DNA from: Candidatus Omnitrophota bacterium
GTDB taxonomy: Bacteria; Omnitrophota; Gorgyraeia; Duberdicusellales; 4484-171
DNA length: 56,936 nucleotides
Assembly: GCA_020352775.1 (NCBI GenBank)
Contig: CP070684.1
Location: 1,099,679-1,156,614, forward strand
Direction: 5' to 3'
The stretch's first letter is position 1; each line of letters starts with the position of its first letter. The translations under genes were made by a program, and so were the position numbers. The notes below the pieces were generated by a model. It was not told the origin of the DNA and did no database searches. It saw only the letters and a program-made list of their open reading frames with translations. Below are positions 35,303 to 44,462 of this stretch, in pieces.

Positions 35303-35802
35303 TGACAAAGAAGATTAAAAGACCAAACTGGGATGAATATTTTATGAAGGTGGCGTATTTAGTGAGTGAACGCGCCAGCTGTCTTCGAAGAAAAGTAGGG
35401 GCAGTGTTAGTAAAAGATAAGCAGATTCTTGCTACGGGCTATAATGGTGCTCCTTCAGGCATTGATCATTGTGAGGAAGTGGGTTGTCTGCGGGAGCAGT
35501 TAAGGGTTCCTTCGGGAGAGCGCCATGAGATATGCAGGGGCTTGCATGCAGAGCAGAACGTGATTTTACAAGCAGCACGCCACGGGGTATCAGTGTGCGG
35601 AAGTTGTCTTTATATTACCAATGCACCCTGCAGTATTTGTGCTAAAATGATTGTTAATGCCGGGATAGAGGAGATTGTAGTAAGTGATCTCTATCCCGAT
35701 GATATGGCAAAGCAGATTTTAGAAGAGGCCAAGGTAAAAGTGCGCCAGTATAATATCAGTGAGGCTAAAACCTCAACTGAACAAGAGCCGTTAAAGGCCT
35801 AA
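35302..35802 (+). CDS. Deoxycytidylate deaminase (ComEB-like)
   Basis: A 166-residue zinc-dependent dCMP deaminase. The metal and catalytic motif is H-A-E-Q-N (near residue 92), followed by [12 protein letters not shown] for the two zinc cysteines. An N-terminal [10 protein letters not shown] segment and the G-Y-N-G-A-P-S-G loop match the family. The product dUMP feeds thymidylate synthesis. It lies between glyA (methylene-THF) and nrdR (dNTP control), a sensible nucleotide context. Confidence 0.92.
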   Translation: MTKKIKRPNWDEYFMKVAYLVSERASCLRRKVGAVLVKDKQILATGYNGAPSGIDHCEEVGCLREQLRVPSGERHEICRGLHAEQNVILQAARHGVSVCGSCLYITNAPCSICAKMIVNAGIEEIVVSDLYPDDMAKQILEEAKVKVRQYNISEAKTSTEQEPLKA

Positions 35803-35816
35803 AGAGGTGATTGATT

Positions 35817-36278
35817 ATGAAATGCCCTTTTTGCAATTATAATGAGGATAAGGTAGTTGATTCCCGCGAGACTTCCGAGGGGTTGGCGATTAGAAGGCGC
35901 CGGGAGTGCCTAAACTGCGGACGGCGTTACACCACTTATGAGTCCGTAGAGAAGATGCCGCTAATGGTAATTAAGAAAGATGGTCGGCGCGAGACATTTA
36001 ACCGCCAGAAAATCCTCAACGGCCTTCTTTTAGCTTGCCAGAAGCGACCGGTAAGTATGGAGAAATTAGAAGATTTTGTCAGCGAAGTAGAGTCTGACAT
36101 CCAGAAGAAGTTTGAGCAGGAAGTAGAGTCCCGTCAAATCGGTGAAATGGTGATTGATAAGTTAGCGAGCTTAGATGATGTGGCTTATGTGCGGTTTGCT
36201 TCGGTGTATCGGCATTTTAAGGATATCAACCAGTTTATGAGGGAATTAAGAGACATTTTAAGTAAGAGGATAAAGTAA
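35817..36278 (+). CDS. nrdR: Ribonucleotide reductase transcriptional repressor NrdR
   Basis: A 153-residue NrdR: zinc ribbon (C-P-F-C near residue 3 and C-L-N-C-G-R-R-Y-T near 32), then an ATP-cone domain (V-I-K-K-D-G-R-R-E-x-F near 50). It senses ATP/dATP and represses nrd genes through NrdR boxes. The ATG at 35817 follows AGAGGTGATTGATT; an upstream TTG at 35811 is less likely. It follows dCMP deaminase by 14 bases. Confidence 0.96.
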   Translation: MKCPFCNYNEDKVVDSRETSEGLAIRRRRECLNCGRRYTTYESVEKMPLMVIKKDGRRETFNRQKILNGLLLACQKRPVSMEKLEDFVSEVESDIQKKFEQEVESRQIGEMVIDKLASLDDVAYVRFASVYRHFKDINQFMRELRDILSKRIK

Positions 36279-36281
36279 TAA

Positions 36282-36683
36282 ATGATTGAAGTTGAACTTT
36301 CCCGCATTATTGTTGATGAGGAAAAAAGAGAGCAGGTTATTGTGCTAAAGGAGTGTAGCGGCTCCCGGCTCTTACCGATTGTAATCGGAATGAGTGAGGC
36401 GGCTGCGATTAAGATGCATTTAAGCGGCTTTACCCCACCGCGGCCCTTAACCCATGATTTAATGTGTACTTTTTTAGGGACTTTGGATACGAATTTAGAA
36501 AGGGTTGTGATTGATAAGCTGGTAGATAGTACTTTTCATGCTAAGCTCTATATTAAAACAAATAATAACGGCACTAAAACCATTGATGCCCGGCCTTCAG
36601 ACAGCATTGCTTTGGCAGTAAGGACCAAAGCCCCTATTTTTGTTGAAGAAGAAGTATTTGATAAATTAGCCCAAGAAAAATAA
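36282..36683 (+). CDS. DUF151 (bifunctional nuclease-like) protein
   Basis: A 133-residue single-domain DUF151 protein. The core reads L-P-I-V-I-G-M-S-E-A-A-A-I, then R-P-L-T-H-D-L, then A-R-P-S-D-S-I-A-L-A-V-R-T-K-A-P-I-F. Members include Arabidopsis BBD nucleases; bacterial members are common but poorly understood. It begins three bases after nrdR, so it is in the same operon. No UVR domain is attached, unlike some relatives. Confidence 0.88.
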   Translation: MIEVELSRIIVDEEKREQVIVLKECSGSRLLPIVIGMSEAAAIKMHLSGFTPPRPLTHDLMCTFLGTLDTNLERVVIDKLVDSTFHAKLYIKTNNNGTKTIDARPSDSIALAVRTKAPIFVEEEVFDKLAQEK

Positions 36684-36714
36684 AGAGTCCTCTTAAGCTA
36701 GGCTACTTCCTAGA

Positions 36715-38159
36715 ATGCTTACCAATACCTTAAAAAAAATCCTTTATTTATCAACTCTCTCTAGTATTGCCAAGCAAAAGAAAATTGATCTCTGGCTGGT
36801 AGGGGGGGTTTTGCGTGATGTGCATCTATACCGCAAGAAGGAATACTTTGATTTTGACTTCTGTGTAGAGAAGAATGTAGTCACAGTGGTAAAGGAATTT
36901 TCTAAAAAGACTCATTCTAAATATATCGTGCTCGACCAAGCCCAGGGGTCTTATCGGGTGATTGTAAAGAAGAAAGGAAAGGTTTACAGCTATGATTTTA
37001 CCCTGATGCGCGGTAAGGAATTGAAGAAGACCTTTCGTTGCGGGATTTCTCCATAAATACCCTGGCAGTTAATTTAAGAGAAAAGCCTTTTAAGATTATC
37101 GATCCTTTCGGGGGCCGTAAGGATTTAAAGAAAAAGACATTGCGGGTTATCAGGGAAGAGGTGTTTTTACATGATCCTTTACGGGTATTGCGGGGGTTTT
37201 CATTTATGGCCAATTTGGGCTTTAAGATCCAGAAGAGAACATTGGCCGCCATAACTAAACACAGGAATTTATTAAAGAATGTATCCGGTGAAAGAGTCAG
37301 TGAAGAGTTTTTTAAAATCCTGGGGGCAGCTAATTCTTTTAAAGTTATTAAGAAGATGGATGAGTTAAGGGTTCTAGATGAGATTATTCCCTATGCCAAA
37401 GACTGCCGGGGGGTATATCAAGGAAAATACCATCATCTGGGGGTTTGGGCCCATTCATTAGAGACTCTAAAGCAGTTTGAGGTGCTCTATGGGGGAAAAT
37501 TAGCCAGGAAAAAAGAGATTTTGAAGTATCTTGGTGAGGAGCTTGCTCAAGGAAGAACCAGGACTAAGATTATAAAGTTTGCCTGTCTTTTGCATGATAT
37601 TGGAAAGCCTTTTGCTAAAAAGATAGAAGATAAAAAAACTATCTTTCATGCTCATGAAAAAATCGGGGTAGATCTATTAGAAGATATTGTATTAAGGCTT
37701 CGTCTCTCATTCCGGGAAAAAGATGTGCTTAAGAAGTTAACATTTTGGCATCTCAGGCCCGGGTATTTAGCAGATCAGGTACGTCCTACGCAGCGTGCAG
37801 TGTATCGCTTTTTTCGTGATACCCAAGATGAAGGAGTGGGAGTGATATTATTGTCACTTTCAGATTGGAGGGCAACCAGGGGGCCGTTAACTGATGCAAA
37901 GAGGCGTGGTAGGCATGAAAGAATAATGCTTAAATTGGTTGATTCATATTTTAAAGAAAAGAAGAAAAAGCCTCTGGAATCTTTAGTTGATGGCTATGAT
38001 ATTATGAGAAAGTTTAATCTAAAGCCATCACCAATAGTAGGTGAGATTTTAGCTAAGATAAAAGAAGAGCAGGCTTTGGGAAGGGTGCATACTAAGACCG
38101 AAGGTTATAGCATAGCTAAAAAGATTATCCAGAAAGCAAAAAAGAAAAAACAAAAATAG
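36715..38159 (+). pseudogene. cca: CCA-adding tRNA nucleotidyltransferase with HD domain, split by a frameshift
   Basis: Two overlapping frames (36715-37056 and 37038-38159) make one class II CCA enzyme/poly(A)-polymerase-family protein. The first holds the G-G-x-x-R-D motif (W-L-V-G-G-V-L-R-D) and D-F-D-F. The second continues with E-E-D-L-S-L-R-D-F-S-I-N-T-L, the L-R-V-L-R-G motif and an HD domain (L-L-H-D-I-G-K-P). The frames would join near 37016-37024 if one A were added (GGAATTG to GGAAATTG). Everything else is intact, so it may be a recent mutation, a sequencing error, or a recoded gene. CCA addition is normally essential. Confidence 0.85.
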
Positions 38160-38168
38160 GAGCGGATT

Positions 38169-39098
38169 ATGAAGTTAAAGAATACCGAAGTCTTAATCAC
38201 TAAAGGCGATATTACCGAATGTGGTGCCCAGGCAATTGTTAATGCTGCCAATAATAAATTTCTTATGGGCGGAGGAGTCGCCGGCGCAATTAAAAGAAAG
38301 GGCGGCCAGATTATTGAAGATGAAGCAGTTAAACAAGGGCCGGTAGAGGTAGGGGAGGCTGTATTGACTTCTGCCGGTTCTCTTAAAGCTAAATATGTGA
38401 TTCATGCTGCTACTATGGCCATGGACTTTAAGACTGATAATGAGATTATAAGACGAGCTACTTACAATACTTTACTTTGCGCCCAAAAGCATAAGATCAG
38501 TTCCTTAGCATTCTGTGCATTAGGTTGTGGGGTAGGAGGGTTTTCAACTGAGATTGCAGCAAAGATAATGGCCCAGGAAGTATTTCGTTACATCAGAGAG
38601 GTTAAGGATGCGAGCCTAAAAAGAATAGTATTTGTATTGTTTTCAGATGATGCATTTGGCGCTTTTAATAAGAATGTGGGCACTTATTTAGAATATATGG
38701 AGAAAAAGATATCAGAAGGTCCTTTTATTACCGTGGATGGAATAATTGAGTATGAGGGTGGAATTGTAATGATTGAGCGAAGTAATCCTCCCTTTGGTTG
38801 GGCTTTGCCGGGAGGGTTTGTGGATTATGGAGAGAGTATTGAGAGAGCCGTAGTTAGAGAGGTTAAAGAAGAGACCGGCCTGGATTTTAGCGAAATAAAG
38901 CAGTTTAAGACTTATTCCGATCCAGGCAGAGACCCGCGCTTTCATACCGTGTCCGTAGTCTTTACTGGTAAGGGTAAGGGCAAATTAGAAGCTGCTAGTG
39001 ATGCTAAGGGGGCTAGTGTCTTTAAGTTGGATAAGCTGCCCAAAGATATTGCTTTTGACCACAGAGCGATAATTGAAGATTACAAGCGAAGTATTTAA
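38169..39098 (+). CDS. Macro domain fused to a Nudix ADP-ribose pyrophosphatase-like domain
   Basis: A 309-residue fusion. Residues ~5-178 are a macro domain (V-N-A-A-N-N at 24-29, G-G-G-V-A-G-A-I at 34-41, [20 protein letters not shown] at 119-125), which binds ADP-ribose and may deacylate O-acetyl-ADP-ribose or de-ADP-ribosylate proteins. Residues ~183-309 are Nudix, with a complete box G216-x5-E222-x7-R-E-x2-E-E-x-G-L. The following S-D-P-G-R-D-P-R (250-257) is typical of ADP-ribose pyrophosphatases. The two domains could act in sequence: release ADP-ribose, then cut it to AMP and ribose-5-phosphate. Confidence 0.9.
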   Translation: MKLKNTEVLITKGDITECGAQAIVNAANNKFLMGGGVAGAIKRKGGQIIEDEAVKQGPVEVGEAVLTSAGSLKAKYVIHAATMAMDFKTDNEIIRRATYNTLLCAQKHKISSLAFCALGCGVGGFSTEIAAKIMAQEVFRYIREVKDASLKRIVFVLFSDDAFGAFNKNVGTYLEYMEKKISEGPFITVDGIIEYEGGIVMIERSNPPFGWALPGGFVDYGESIERAVVREVKEETGLDFSEIKQFKTYSDPGRDPRFHTVSVVFTGKGKGKLEAASDAKGASVFKLDKLPKDIAFDHRAIIEDYKRSI

Positions 39099-39108
39099 CC
39101 CTCCTAAA

Positions 39109-41160
39109 ATGTTAAATGATCCCCTGCGTTATCTTAAAGGAGTAGGCCCGCAAAAGGCAGCTGCTTTTGAGAGCCTCGGTGTTTATACCATTAAAGACCT
39201 TCTTTATTATTTCCCCTTTCGTTACGAAGACAGACGCAATTTAAAAAAGATTAGGGATTTAAAAGAAGGAGAGCCTTCGCTGATGGAGGCTAGGGTGTTG
39301 TCTGTTAATTTAAAGAAGATTCCTCCTTTTGTGCGAAAAACCAAAGTAAAGAGTATTTTTAAGGCATTATTAGAGGATAGTAGCGGGCAAATCCAGTGCA
39401 CCTGGTTTAACCAGCATTACCTTGCTGATATTATAAAAAAAGGTGAAGAAATAATTGTTTATGGAAAGCCCATACGGGATGGAAGGTATTTAGCTTTTAA
39501 TTCTCCGGAGTATGAATTAGTAGAGAAGGAAGATTCTTTGAATCTGGGCCGTATTGTTAGTGTGTACCGGCTCACCCCTCCTTTTAATCAGAAGTTTTTA
39601 AGAAAAGTTATTGCCCAAGCCCTGGCCGGGTATAAGCAAAAGGTGCCTGATCCCATTCCATATTCAATCCGAAAGGAATACACCTTTTTAAATATCGCAA
39701 AGAGTTTAGAAGAAATACACCATCCCTCTTCCTTTGAGGACGCAGAGAAGGCCAGAGAAAGGTTTATTTTTGAGGAGTTATTTTTTTCACAACTCCTTGT
39801 CTATCTTAGAAAAGCAAAACACAGGCAGGAGGAGGGAATTCCTTTAAAAGTAGATAATGAGGTTGTTAAAAAAATAAGAGAGAATTTTTCTTTTGAATTG
39901 ACTCCTTCCCAGGAAGAAGTGCTTTCCCAGATAATGAGTGATTTTTCTAAGTCCTATCCGATGCAGAGATTATTACAGGGTGATGTGGGATGCGGAAAAA
40001 CAGTGGTTGCGGCATTTGCCATGGGAATTTGTGCTAAAAGTGGTTTCCAGGCAGCGCTAATGGTTCCTACTGAAGTCCTTGCTTATCAGCATAAAGAGAC
40101 TTTGGATAAGATGTTTTCAGGGTTAGGGTTTAAGATCGGGGTATTAACTTCATCATTAGAGAAGAAGGAAATTGATCGTATTCATGAGGCTTTAGCTAAA
40201 GGTGAGATTGATATTATTGTTGGCACACACTCTTTAATTCAGGAGAAGGTAAAGTTTAAGAAATTAGGATTAGTGGTAATTGATGAGCAACATAAGTTTG
40301 GGGTTGCTCAACGTGCATTGTTACCTAAGAAGGGTGAGCCTAATCCTCATTGTCTGGTTATGAGTGCAACACCTATTCCAAGGACTTTGGCACTCTCCCT
40401 TTATGGAGATTTGGATCTTTCCGTGATAAAGGAGCTGCCTCGGGGTAGGATTAGTCCTGAAACTAAGTGGGTACTAGAGAAGAAAAGAAAAGACGTTTAT
40501 AAATTCATGAAGGATAAATTAGAGGAAGGAAGGCAGGTTTATGTTGTCTATCCGGTAATTGAGGAGAGTGAGATTGAGGATTTAAAGTCATTAGAGGAGA
40601 TGCATGAGAAATTAGCTGAAAGTTTTTCATCTTATAAAGTGGGGGTGTTTCATGGCCAGATGAAAGGAGAGGAAAAGCTTAAGGTTATAAAGAAGTTTCG
40701 CGATAAAAAGATAGATATTCTTGTTTCTACTACGGTAGTTGAGGTGGGCGTAAATATTGAAAATGCCACGACCATGGTGGTTGAAAACCCGGAGCGTTTT
40801 GGTCTGGCCCAGTTGCATCAGTTAAGGGGAAGAGTAAGGCGCTCAACCCATAAGCCTTTTTTTATTCTGTTAAGTAAGGGAAGTCTTTCGGAGACAGCCC
40901 AGAGTAGGCTAGAGGCGATTTCCAGTATAGATGATGGGTTTAAGATTGCAGAGGAGGATTTAAAATTAAGAGGGCCAGGGGACTTTTTTGGAAGTACCCA
41001 GCATGGTGTACCGTGTCTGAAAATAGCCAACCCTTTAACGGATTTGGAATTACTGCAGCATGCCCGCACTCATGCCTTTCATGTCATAAAGAGCGACCCC
41101 CACCTAGAGAAACCCCAGAATAAGTGTATACGGGATAATTTGGATTTTTGGTTTAAATAG
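39109..41160 (+). CDS. recG: ATP-dependent DNA helicase RecG
   Basis: A RecG of about 683 residues, close to the normal size, which remodels stalled forks and junctions. The N-terminal wedge domain opens L-R-Y-L-K-G-V-G-P; helicase motifs include Q-G-D-V-G-C-G-K-T (Walker A), V-I-D-E-Q-H (motif II, DEQH), M-S-A-T-P-I-P-R-T-L (motif III), T-T-V-V-E-V-G-V and Q-L-R-G-R-V-R-R (motif VI). I choose ATG 39109; a TTG at 39073 would overlap the preceding gene and extend the protein by 12 residues. It ends the plus-strand housekeeping block. Confidence 0.95.
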   Translation: MLNDPLRYLKGVGPQKAAAFESLGVYTIKDLLYYFPFRYEDRRNLKKIRDLKEGEPSLMEARVLSVNLKKIPPFVRKTKVKSIFKALLEDSSGQIQCTWFNQHYLADIIKKGEEIIVYGKPIRDGRYLAFNSPEYELVEKEDSLNLGRIVSVYRLTPPFNQKFLRKVIAQALAGYKQKVPDPIPYSIRKEYTFLNIAKSLEEIHHPSSFEDAEKARERFIFEELFFSQLLVYLRKAKHRQEEGIPLKVDNEVVKKIRENFSFELTPSQEEVLSQIMSDFSKSYPMQRLLQGDVGCGKTVVAAFAMGICAKSGFQAALMVPTEVLAYQHKETLDKMFSGLGFKIGVLTSSLEKKEIDRIHEALAKGEIDIIVGTHSLIQEKVKFKKLGLVVIDEQHKFGVAQRALLPKKGEPNPHCLVMSATPIPRTLALSLYGDLDLSVIKELPRGRISPETKWVLEKKRKDVYKFMKDKLEEGRQVYVVYPVIEESEIEDLKSLEEMHEKLAESFSSYKVGVFHGQMKGEEKLKVIKKFRDKKIDILVSTTVVEVGVNIENATTMVVENPERFGLAQLHQLRGRVRRSTHKPFFILLSKGSLSETAQSRLEAISSIDDGFKIAEEDLKLRGPGDFFGSTQHGVPCLKIANPLTDLELLQHARTHAFHVIKSDPHLEKPQNKCIRDNLDFWFK

Positions 41161-41174
41161 AAGAGTCCCTTTTA

Positions 41175-43178
41175 TTATTTCGCTTGCCTAAATAGCTTAT
41201 TTAGTTCTTTTAAGGCGTCTTTTACCGCGCGATCTTTGTTAACTTTAGTTTGCCGGGCAAATTTCTCAATGGCATTTATTTTGTCGCTCAGTACTTTAGT
41301 GACGTCTTTTTTCTGTTGTCTGGAATAGCTCTTTTTATTTCTTTCCAGCATCGCTATTTCTGGTTTAAGGTTACTGATGTCAGCTAACACTTTAGCTTTG
41401 TTGCTGGCAAAGGCTATTGCTTCCTGTCTTTCTTGTTCAGCTTTTTGGGCTTCTTTCCTGGCTTTTTCAGCTTGTCTTTCAGCTTCTTTGCGCGCCTGGC
41501 GCTCAGCCTTTTTAGCTTCTTTCTCGGCTTGCTTGCGTTCTTTTTCCAATTCCTTCTGTCTCTTTTTTTCTTCTTTTTCAGCTTGGCGGGCAAGCTTTCT
41601 TTCCTGCCGGGTTTCTAATCGATCGTGTTTCGCCAGACGCCTTTCTTCTATTTTTTTTGCTCTCTCAGGGCTTTTTTCACTTACACGTTCAAGGCGCTTA
41701 GCCCGGCGAACATCCTTGGTCTCCTGCCGCACATCTTTGCGCAGCTGTTTCATTTCTTCTCGTTCTTCTTTTTTAGGCTGTCTCTTTGCTTCTCTTTCTG
41801 CCTTCTGTTTCGCTCGCCATTCTTCCCTTACTTTCCTTACTGCCGCAGGGCCTTCTTTCCTTGCTTTCTTTAGCTTAGACTTATAGCTGGACCTTGCTAT
41901 TCGTTTGTCGATAGATTCGCTCAATTGCTCATGATCATAATACCCAGTTTTCTTGTATTCTTTCCTGCTGATGCGCGCAATTTTCTTATCAGCTCTTTTC
42001 TCTAACAGTTCAGCTTTTTTCAACCGGCCCTCTCGGCGTAATTCTTCACTCTTTATTTCTTGCTCTTTCTTTATCCATTTTTGTTTCTTTTCCGGAGAAA
42101 GGTGGCGGTAGTATATTTTAGCTGGGATACCAAACCCTGAAAGATCCTCGTAACTTACGTGCTTGTCTGCGAGCTTATCGGCTTTTAAATCAATTTTGGC
42201 TGCGCGTTCAGGGTCTTTTTTGCGCAGGCGTTCGGCTTTCTCGCGTAGCCTTTTAACTTTATCGCCAAGCGCCGCGGTTCTTTTCTGTTTATAGCTCATG
42301 TCCTTTCTTTCTTCTCTCCTGGCCTTGCGCTCTTCTTTCTTTTCCTGCCGGGCTTCTTTTCGTTCTGCTCTCCTGGCCTGGCGTTCTGCCTTCTTTTTTG
42401 CTCTTATTTTTTTTATCGTTTGGATAAGGACCTTAAAGTCATTCTTGATATTTCGGAAGGTATTTTTTGCTGTGGTGCTCAGGAGGTTCCATTGCTTTTT
42501 GTATTCTTGCTGAGTTTTGTTAAATAAATTACTGAGAAGATCTATTTCTTTTTGCAGGGCTTCTTCTGCTTCCTCGGTTACGGCATTGGTTAAGTCAATT
42601 TGTTTTGACCGTAGCTGTTGAAGGATATTATACATTTTGTTAAGGTGTTCGGGTTGCTGCGTTATTGGTTGCCTTTTCTCTCGGGCGCTCAGCCGCCTCT
42701 CTTGTCTGGCAGCCCTGCGCTGGGCCCTTTTTTGTTTTCTTCTTTCTATTCTTTGTTTTATCCTGGCTATTTGTTGGGCTCTTAGTTCAGCCAGTTTTCT
42801 TATATGATTCCTAAGAAATTGCATAAAAGGGGAATCGGCGAATTTTTTTGCTATTACTTGTGCGTGCTTGACAATTCTCTTTTCAAGTGCGGTGGTTAGC
42901 CGTTCTACTTCGTCCTTTAATTGCTCTATTTGCTTTTCTGCGCGCTCTGCATCTGCACCGGTTAGTTTAATTAATCCTTTCTCTAATTTTAGTATTTGGT
43001 TTATTAAGCTAAGAATTTCTTTCTTATCCTGTCTTATTTTCTTGCGTATTGACATTTCATTCGGTACTTTCTTCTGTGCAAGGACATTACCAGGCGTACC
43101 GAAAATGAAACTAAAAGATACTACAAACGTAATAATTAAACTAAGGAGCTTGTTTTGTTTTAGATCACAGTTTCTCAT
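41175..43178 (-). CDS. Secreted, highly charged helical (coiled-coil/single-alpha-helix) protein
   Basis: A 667-residue protein I cannot assign. A hydrophobic signal (about residues 10-35, then V-L-A-Q) is followed by nearly 600 residues of Lys/Arg/Glu/Ala/Gln-rich sequence with long runs like E-E-R-K-A-R-R-E-E-R-K and E-K-E-A-K-K-A-E-R-Q. Such spacing of opposite charges favours coiled coil or a stable single alpha helix. Less charged islands occur near residues 290-370 (an L-S-P-E-K-K-Q-K-W segment) and at the C-terminus. It may be an envelope spacer or filament. A strong AAGGAGG precedes the ATG; recG converges on it with a 14-base gap. Confidence 0.75.
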   Translation of the reverse strand: MRNCDLKQNKLLSLIITFVVSFSFIFGTPGNVLAQKKVPNEMSIRKKIRQDKKEILSLINQILKLEKGLIKLTGADAERAEKQIEQLKDEVERLTTALEKRIVKHAQVIAKKFADSPFMQFLRNHIRKLAELRAQQIARIKQRIERRKQKRAQRRAARQERRLSAREKRQPITQQPEHLNKMYNILQQLRSKQIDLTNAVTEEAEEALQKEIDLLSNLFNKTQQEYKKQWNLLSTTAKNTFRNIKNDFKVLIQTIKKIRAKKKAERQARRAERKEARQEKKEERKARREERKDMSYKQKRTAALGDKVKRLREKAERLRKKDPERAAKIDLKADKLADKHVSYEDLSGFGIPAKIYYRHLSPEKKQKWIKKEQEIKSEELRREGRLKKAELLEKRADKKIARISRKEYKKTGYYDHEQLSESIDKRIARSSYKSKLKKARKEGPAAVRKVREEWRAKQKAEREAKRQPKKEEREEMKQLRKDVRQETKDVRRAKRLERVSEKSPERAKKIEERRLAKHDRLETRQERKLARQAEKEEKKRQKELEKERKQAEKEAKKAERQARKEAERQAEKARKEAQKAEQERQEAIAFASNKAKVLADISNLKPEIAMLERNKKSYSRQQKKDVTKVLSDKINAIEKFARQTKVNKDRAVKDALKELNKLFRQAK

Positions 43179-43209
43179 TATTTCCTCCTTTTTAACTTTA
43201 TGGCAATCA

Positions 43210-43275
43210 GAGGGGACGCTTCTATTTAATTGTTACACCAAGAGATAGTAATTGAAGCGTTTTTTAGCGCCCCTC
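43210..43275. repeat. REP-like palindromic element, copy 1
   Basis: The left arm GAGGGGACGCTTC is answered by GAAGCG and GCGCCCCTC at the right end. The first 25 bases (GGGGACGCTTCTATTTAATT then GTTAC) recur exactly at 44466. It lies upstream of the 667-residue protein gene and just past the end of the DUF2703 gene. Confidence 0.7.
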
Positions 43276-43720
43276 ATTTATATCTTTTTGGCCTGGAACA
43301 GCAGGAATCGGGTGTTTTCGTGTTAATCATCTGTGAGGCAGCAAGGAGGCCGGCTTTTATGATCAATTCTGCCGGTATTGTCTCATGGGTTTGATCGCCG
43401 ACATCTAAAGTCCTGCATTCAACATTATCACCCAGTTCCTCACAGCAAAAACCACAGAGACTTTTTCCAACCTCCGCGCTTAGCCATTCTTCCAGGGCCC
43501 GGTCATTAAGCCAGATACGGTTTGACTGGGAAACGTCCTTGGCACAGGTTGAGGCATCAAGTGCTTGCTTTTCTAAAGCGACTTTTATCCTTAGCGGGGC
43601 GAGGGATTTTTTGAGGCTTTTAACTGCCTTTTTAAGCTCCTGTTCTGTTAGTCCGCAGCGTTGGCAAGTCTTACCTTTTTCATCTACCAGGCGCTGCCAG
43701 CGGATTTTTAAGTTTTTCAT
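43274..43720 (-). CDS. DUF2703 family cysteine-rich protein
   Basis: A 148-residue protein matching DUF2703 from memory of its pattern: R-W-Q-R-L-V-D-E-K-G-K-T-C-x-R-C-G near the start, A-P-L-R-I-K-V-A-L-E-K, S-N-R-I-W-L-N, E-E-W-L-S-A-x-V-G-x-S-x-C-G-F-C-C, E-C-R-T-L and A-E-L-I-I-K-A-G-L-L-A-A. Conserved cysteine pairs suggest metal or redox chemistry; some relatives lie near heavy-metal genes. Its function is unknown. It has no Shine-Dalgarno, and a TAATAT -10 sits seven bases upstream of the ATG in repeat copy A, so the mRNA is probably leaderless. Confidence 0.8.
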   Translation of the reverse strand: MKNLKIRWQRLVDEKGKTCQRCGLTEQELKKAVKSLKKSLAPLRIKVALEKQALDASTCAKDVSQSNRIWLNDRALEEWLSAEVGKSLCGFCCEELGDNVECRTLDVGDQTHETIPAELIIKAGLLAASQMINTKTPDSCCSRPKRYK

Positions 43721-43730
43721 GTTATTTATA

Positions 43731-43760
43731 TTAGCATAGATTTGGGGAGAGGCAAGGGGG
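43731..43760 (-). repeat. 30-bp promoter-like repeat, copy A
   Basis: The plus strand reads TTAGCATAGATTT, then GGGGAGAGGCAAGGGGG. On the minus strand this is TTGCCT, a 16-17-base spacer, and TGCTAATAT (extended -10), ending seven bases before the DUF2703 ATG at 43720. Other copies are at 46682, 47393, 49054 and 50352. Confidence 0.7.
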
Positions 43761-43798
43761 AAGAAGAGAGGCTAAAAAGCCTATTGGATAACTAATTA

Positions 43799-43827
43799 TT
43801 TACATATTTTTTAAGAGAAGGTAGAAT
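43799..43827 (+). promoter_or_regulatory. Promoter upstream of the 194-residue secreted protein gene
   Basis: TTTACA at 43799-43804, 17-base spacer, TAGAAT at 43822-43827. The leader of ~42 bases ends with AGAGGAGG just before the ATG at 43877. Confidence 0.55.
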
Positions 43828-43876
43828 AGAAAGGTCCTTTTTTAGAAAAGTAAAATGTCCGGAAAGAGGAGGAATT

Positions 43877-44461
43877 ATGTTTAATTTAAAAAGAAAAGTC
43901 TTGGTAATTTTTGTATTAGGCACAGTGGCTCTATCTGTGCCTAGCCAGTGTTCTGCAACCATTTTTTCTGCTCTGGGTCCGGAATTAAACAAGGCAAAAG
44001 ATAGTTTTTGGAACTGGGCAACCGGCAGCAGTAAGAAAAAAAAGAAGAAGAAAGCAAGTGAAGTGTTATTTCTTTACAATAAGAAAGGCAAAGCAGGTGA
44101 TGGGATGCAGCTGGATTATTTTCTTCTGGTGCATGGTAAGCTTAATTCCGACGGCACAATAGATAAAAAGAAAGGCAGGGTAAGAGTAGGAGACTATGTT
44201 ACTGCTGATGTTGTTTTAAGAAACACCACAGCTAAAAAGATGGATTTAAGAAAATACGGTGTATTTATCGGATGCAGAGGCAATGATAAGAATAGAGATT
44301 TCGGCTACAAAAAGCTGGTTTTAAAGGCGAACGAATCCTATGGATTGAAAGTAGATACCCGGGTAGATGAAAAAGGAACATGGTATTTTTGGCCGGCTTA
44401 TTATGTGAATGGGCGCTGGGGCCCATATAAATGGCATACGGCAAAGATAAAGGTGAAGTAA
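43877..44461 (+). CDS. Secreted protein of unknown function with a polylysine linker
   Basis: A 194-residue protein with an N-terminal signal (basic start, hydrophobic core, likely cleavage after C-S-A near residue 28). A run of seven lysines near 53-59 separates a short N-terminal piece from a ~130-residue region rich in beta-like sequence: V-R-V-G-D-Y-V-T-A-D-V-V-L-R-N-T-T, then G-T-W-Y-F-W-P-A-Y-Y-V-N-G-R-W-G-P-Y. That pattern suggests an immunoglobulin-like or CARDB-like fold. No function can be given. AGAGGAGG precedes the ATG. Confidence 0.7.
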   Translation: MFNLKRKVLVIFVLGTVALSVPSQCSATIFSALGPELNKAKDSFWNWATGSSKKKKKKKASEVLFLYNKKGKAGDGMQLDYFLLVHGKLNSDGTIDKKKGRVRVGDYVTADVVLRNTTAKKMDLRKYGVFIGCRGNDKNRDFGYKKLVLKANESYGLKVDTRVDEKGTWYFWPAYYVNGRWGPYKWHTAKIKVK

Positions 44462-44462
44462 T

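Noticed and set aside
41377-41886. Long plus-strand Ser/Phe/Leu-rich ORFs inside 41377-43248
   Set aside because: They are antisense shadows of the Lys/Arg/Glu-rich 667-residue gene; low-complexity antisense frames stay open by composition. The minus-strand gene has a signal peptide and ribosome-binding site.
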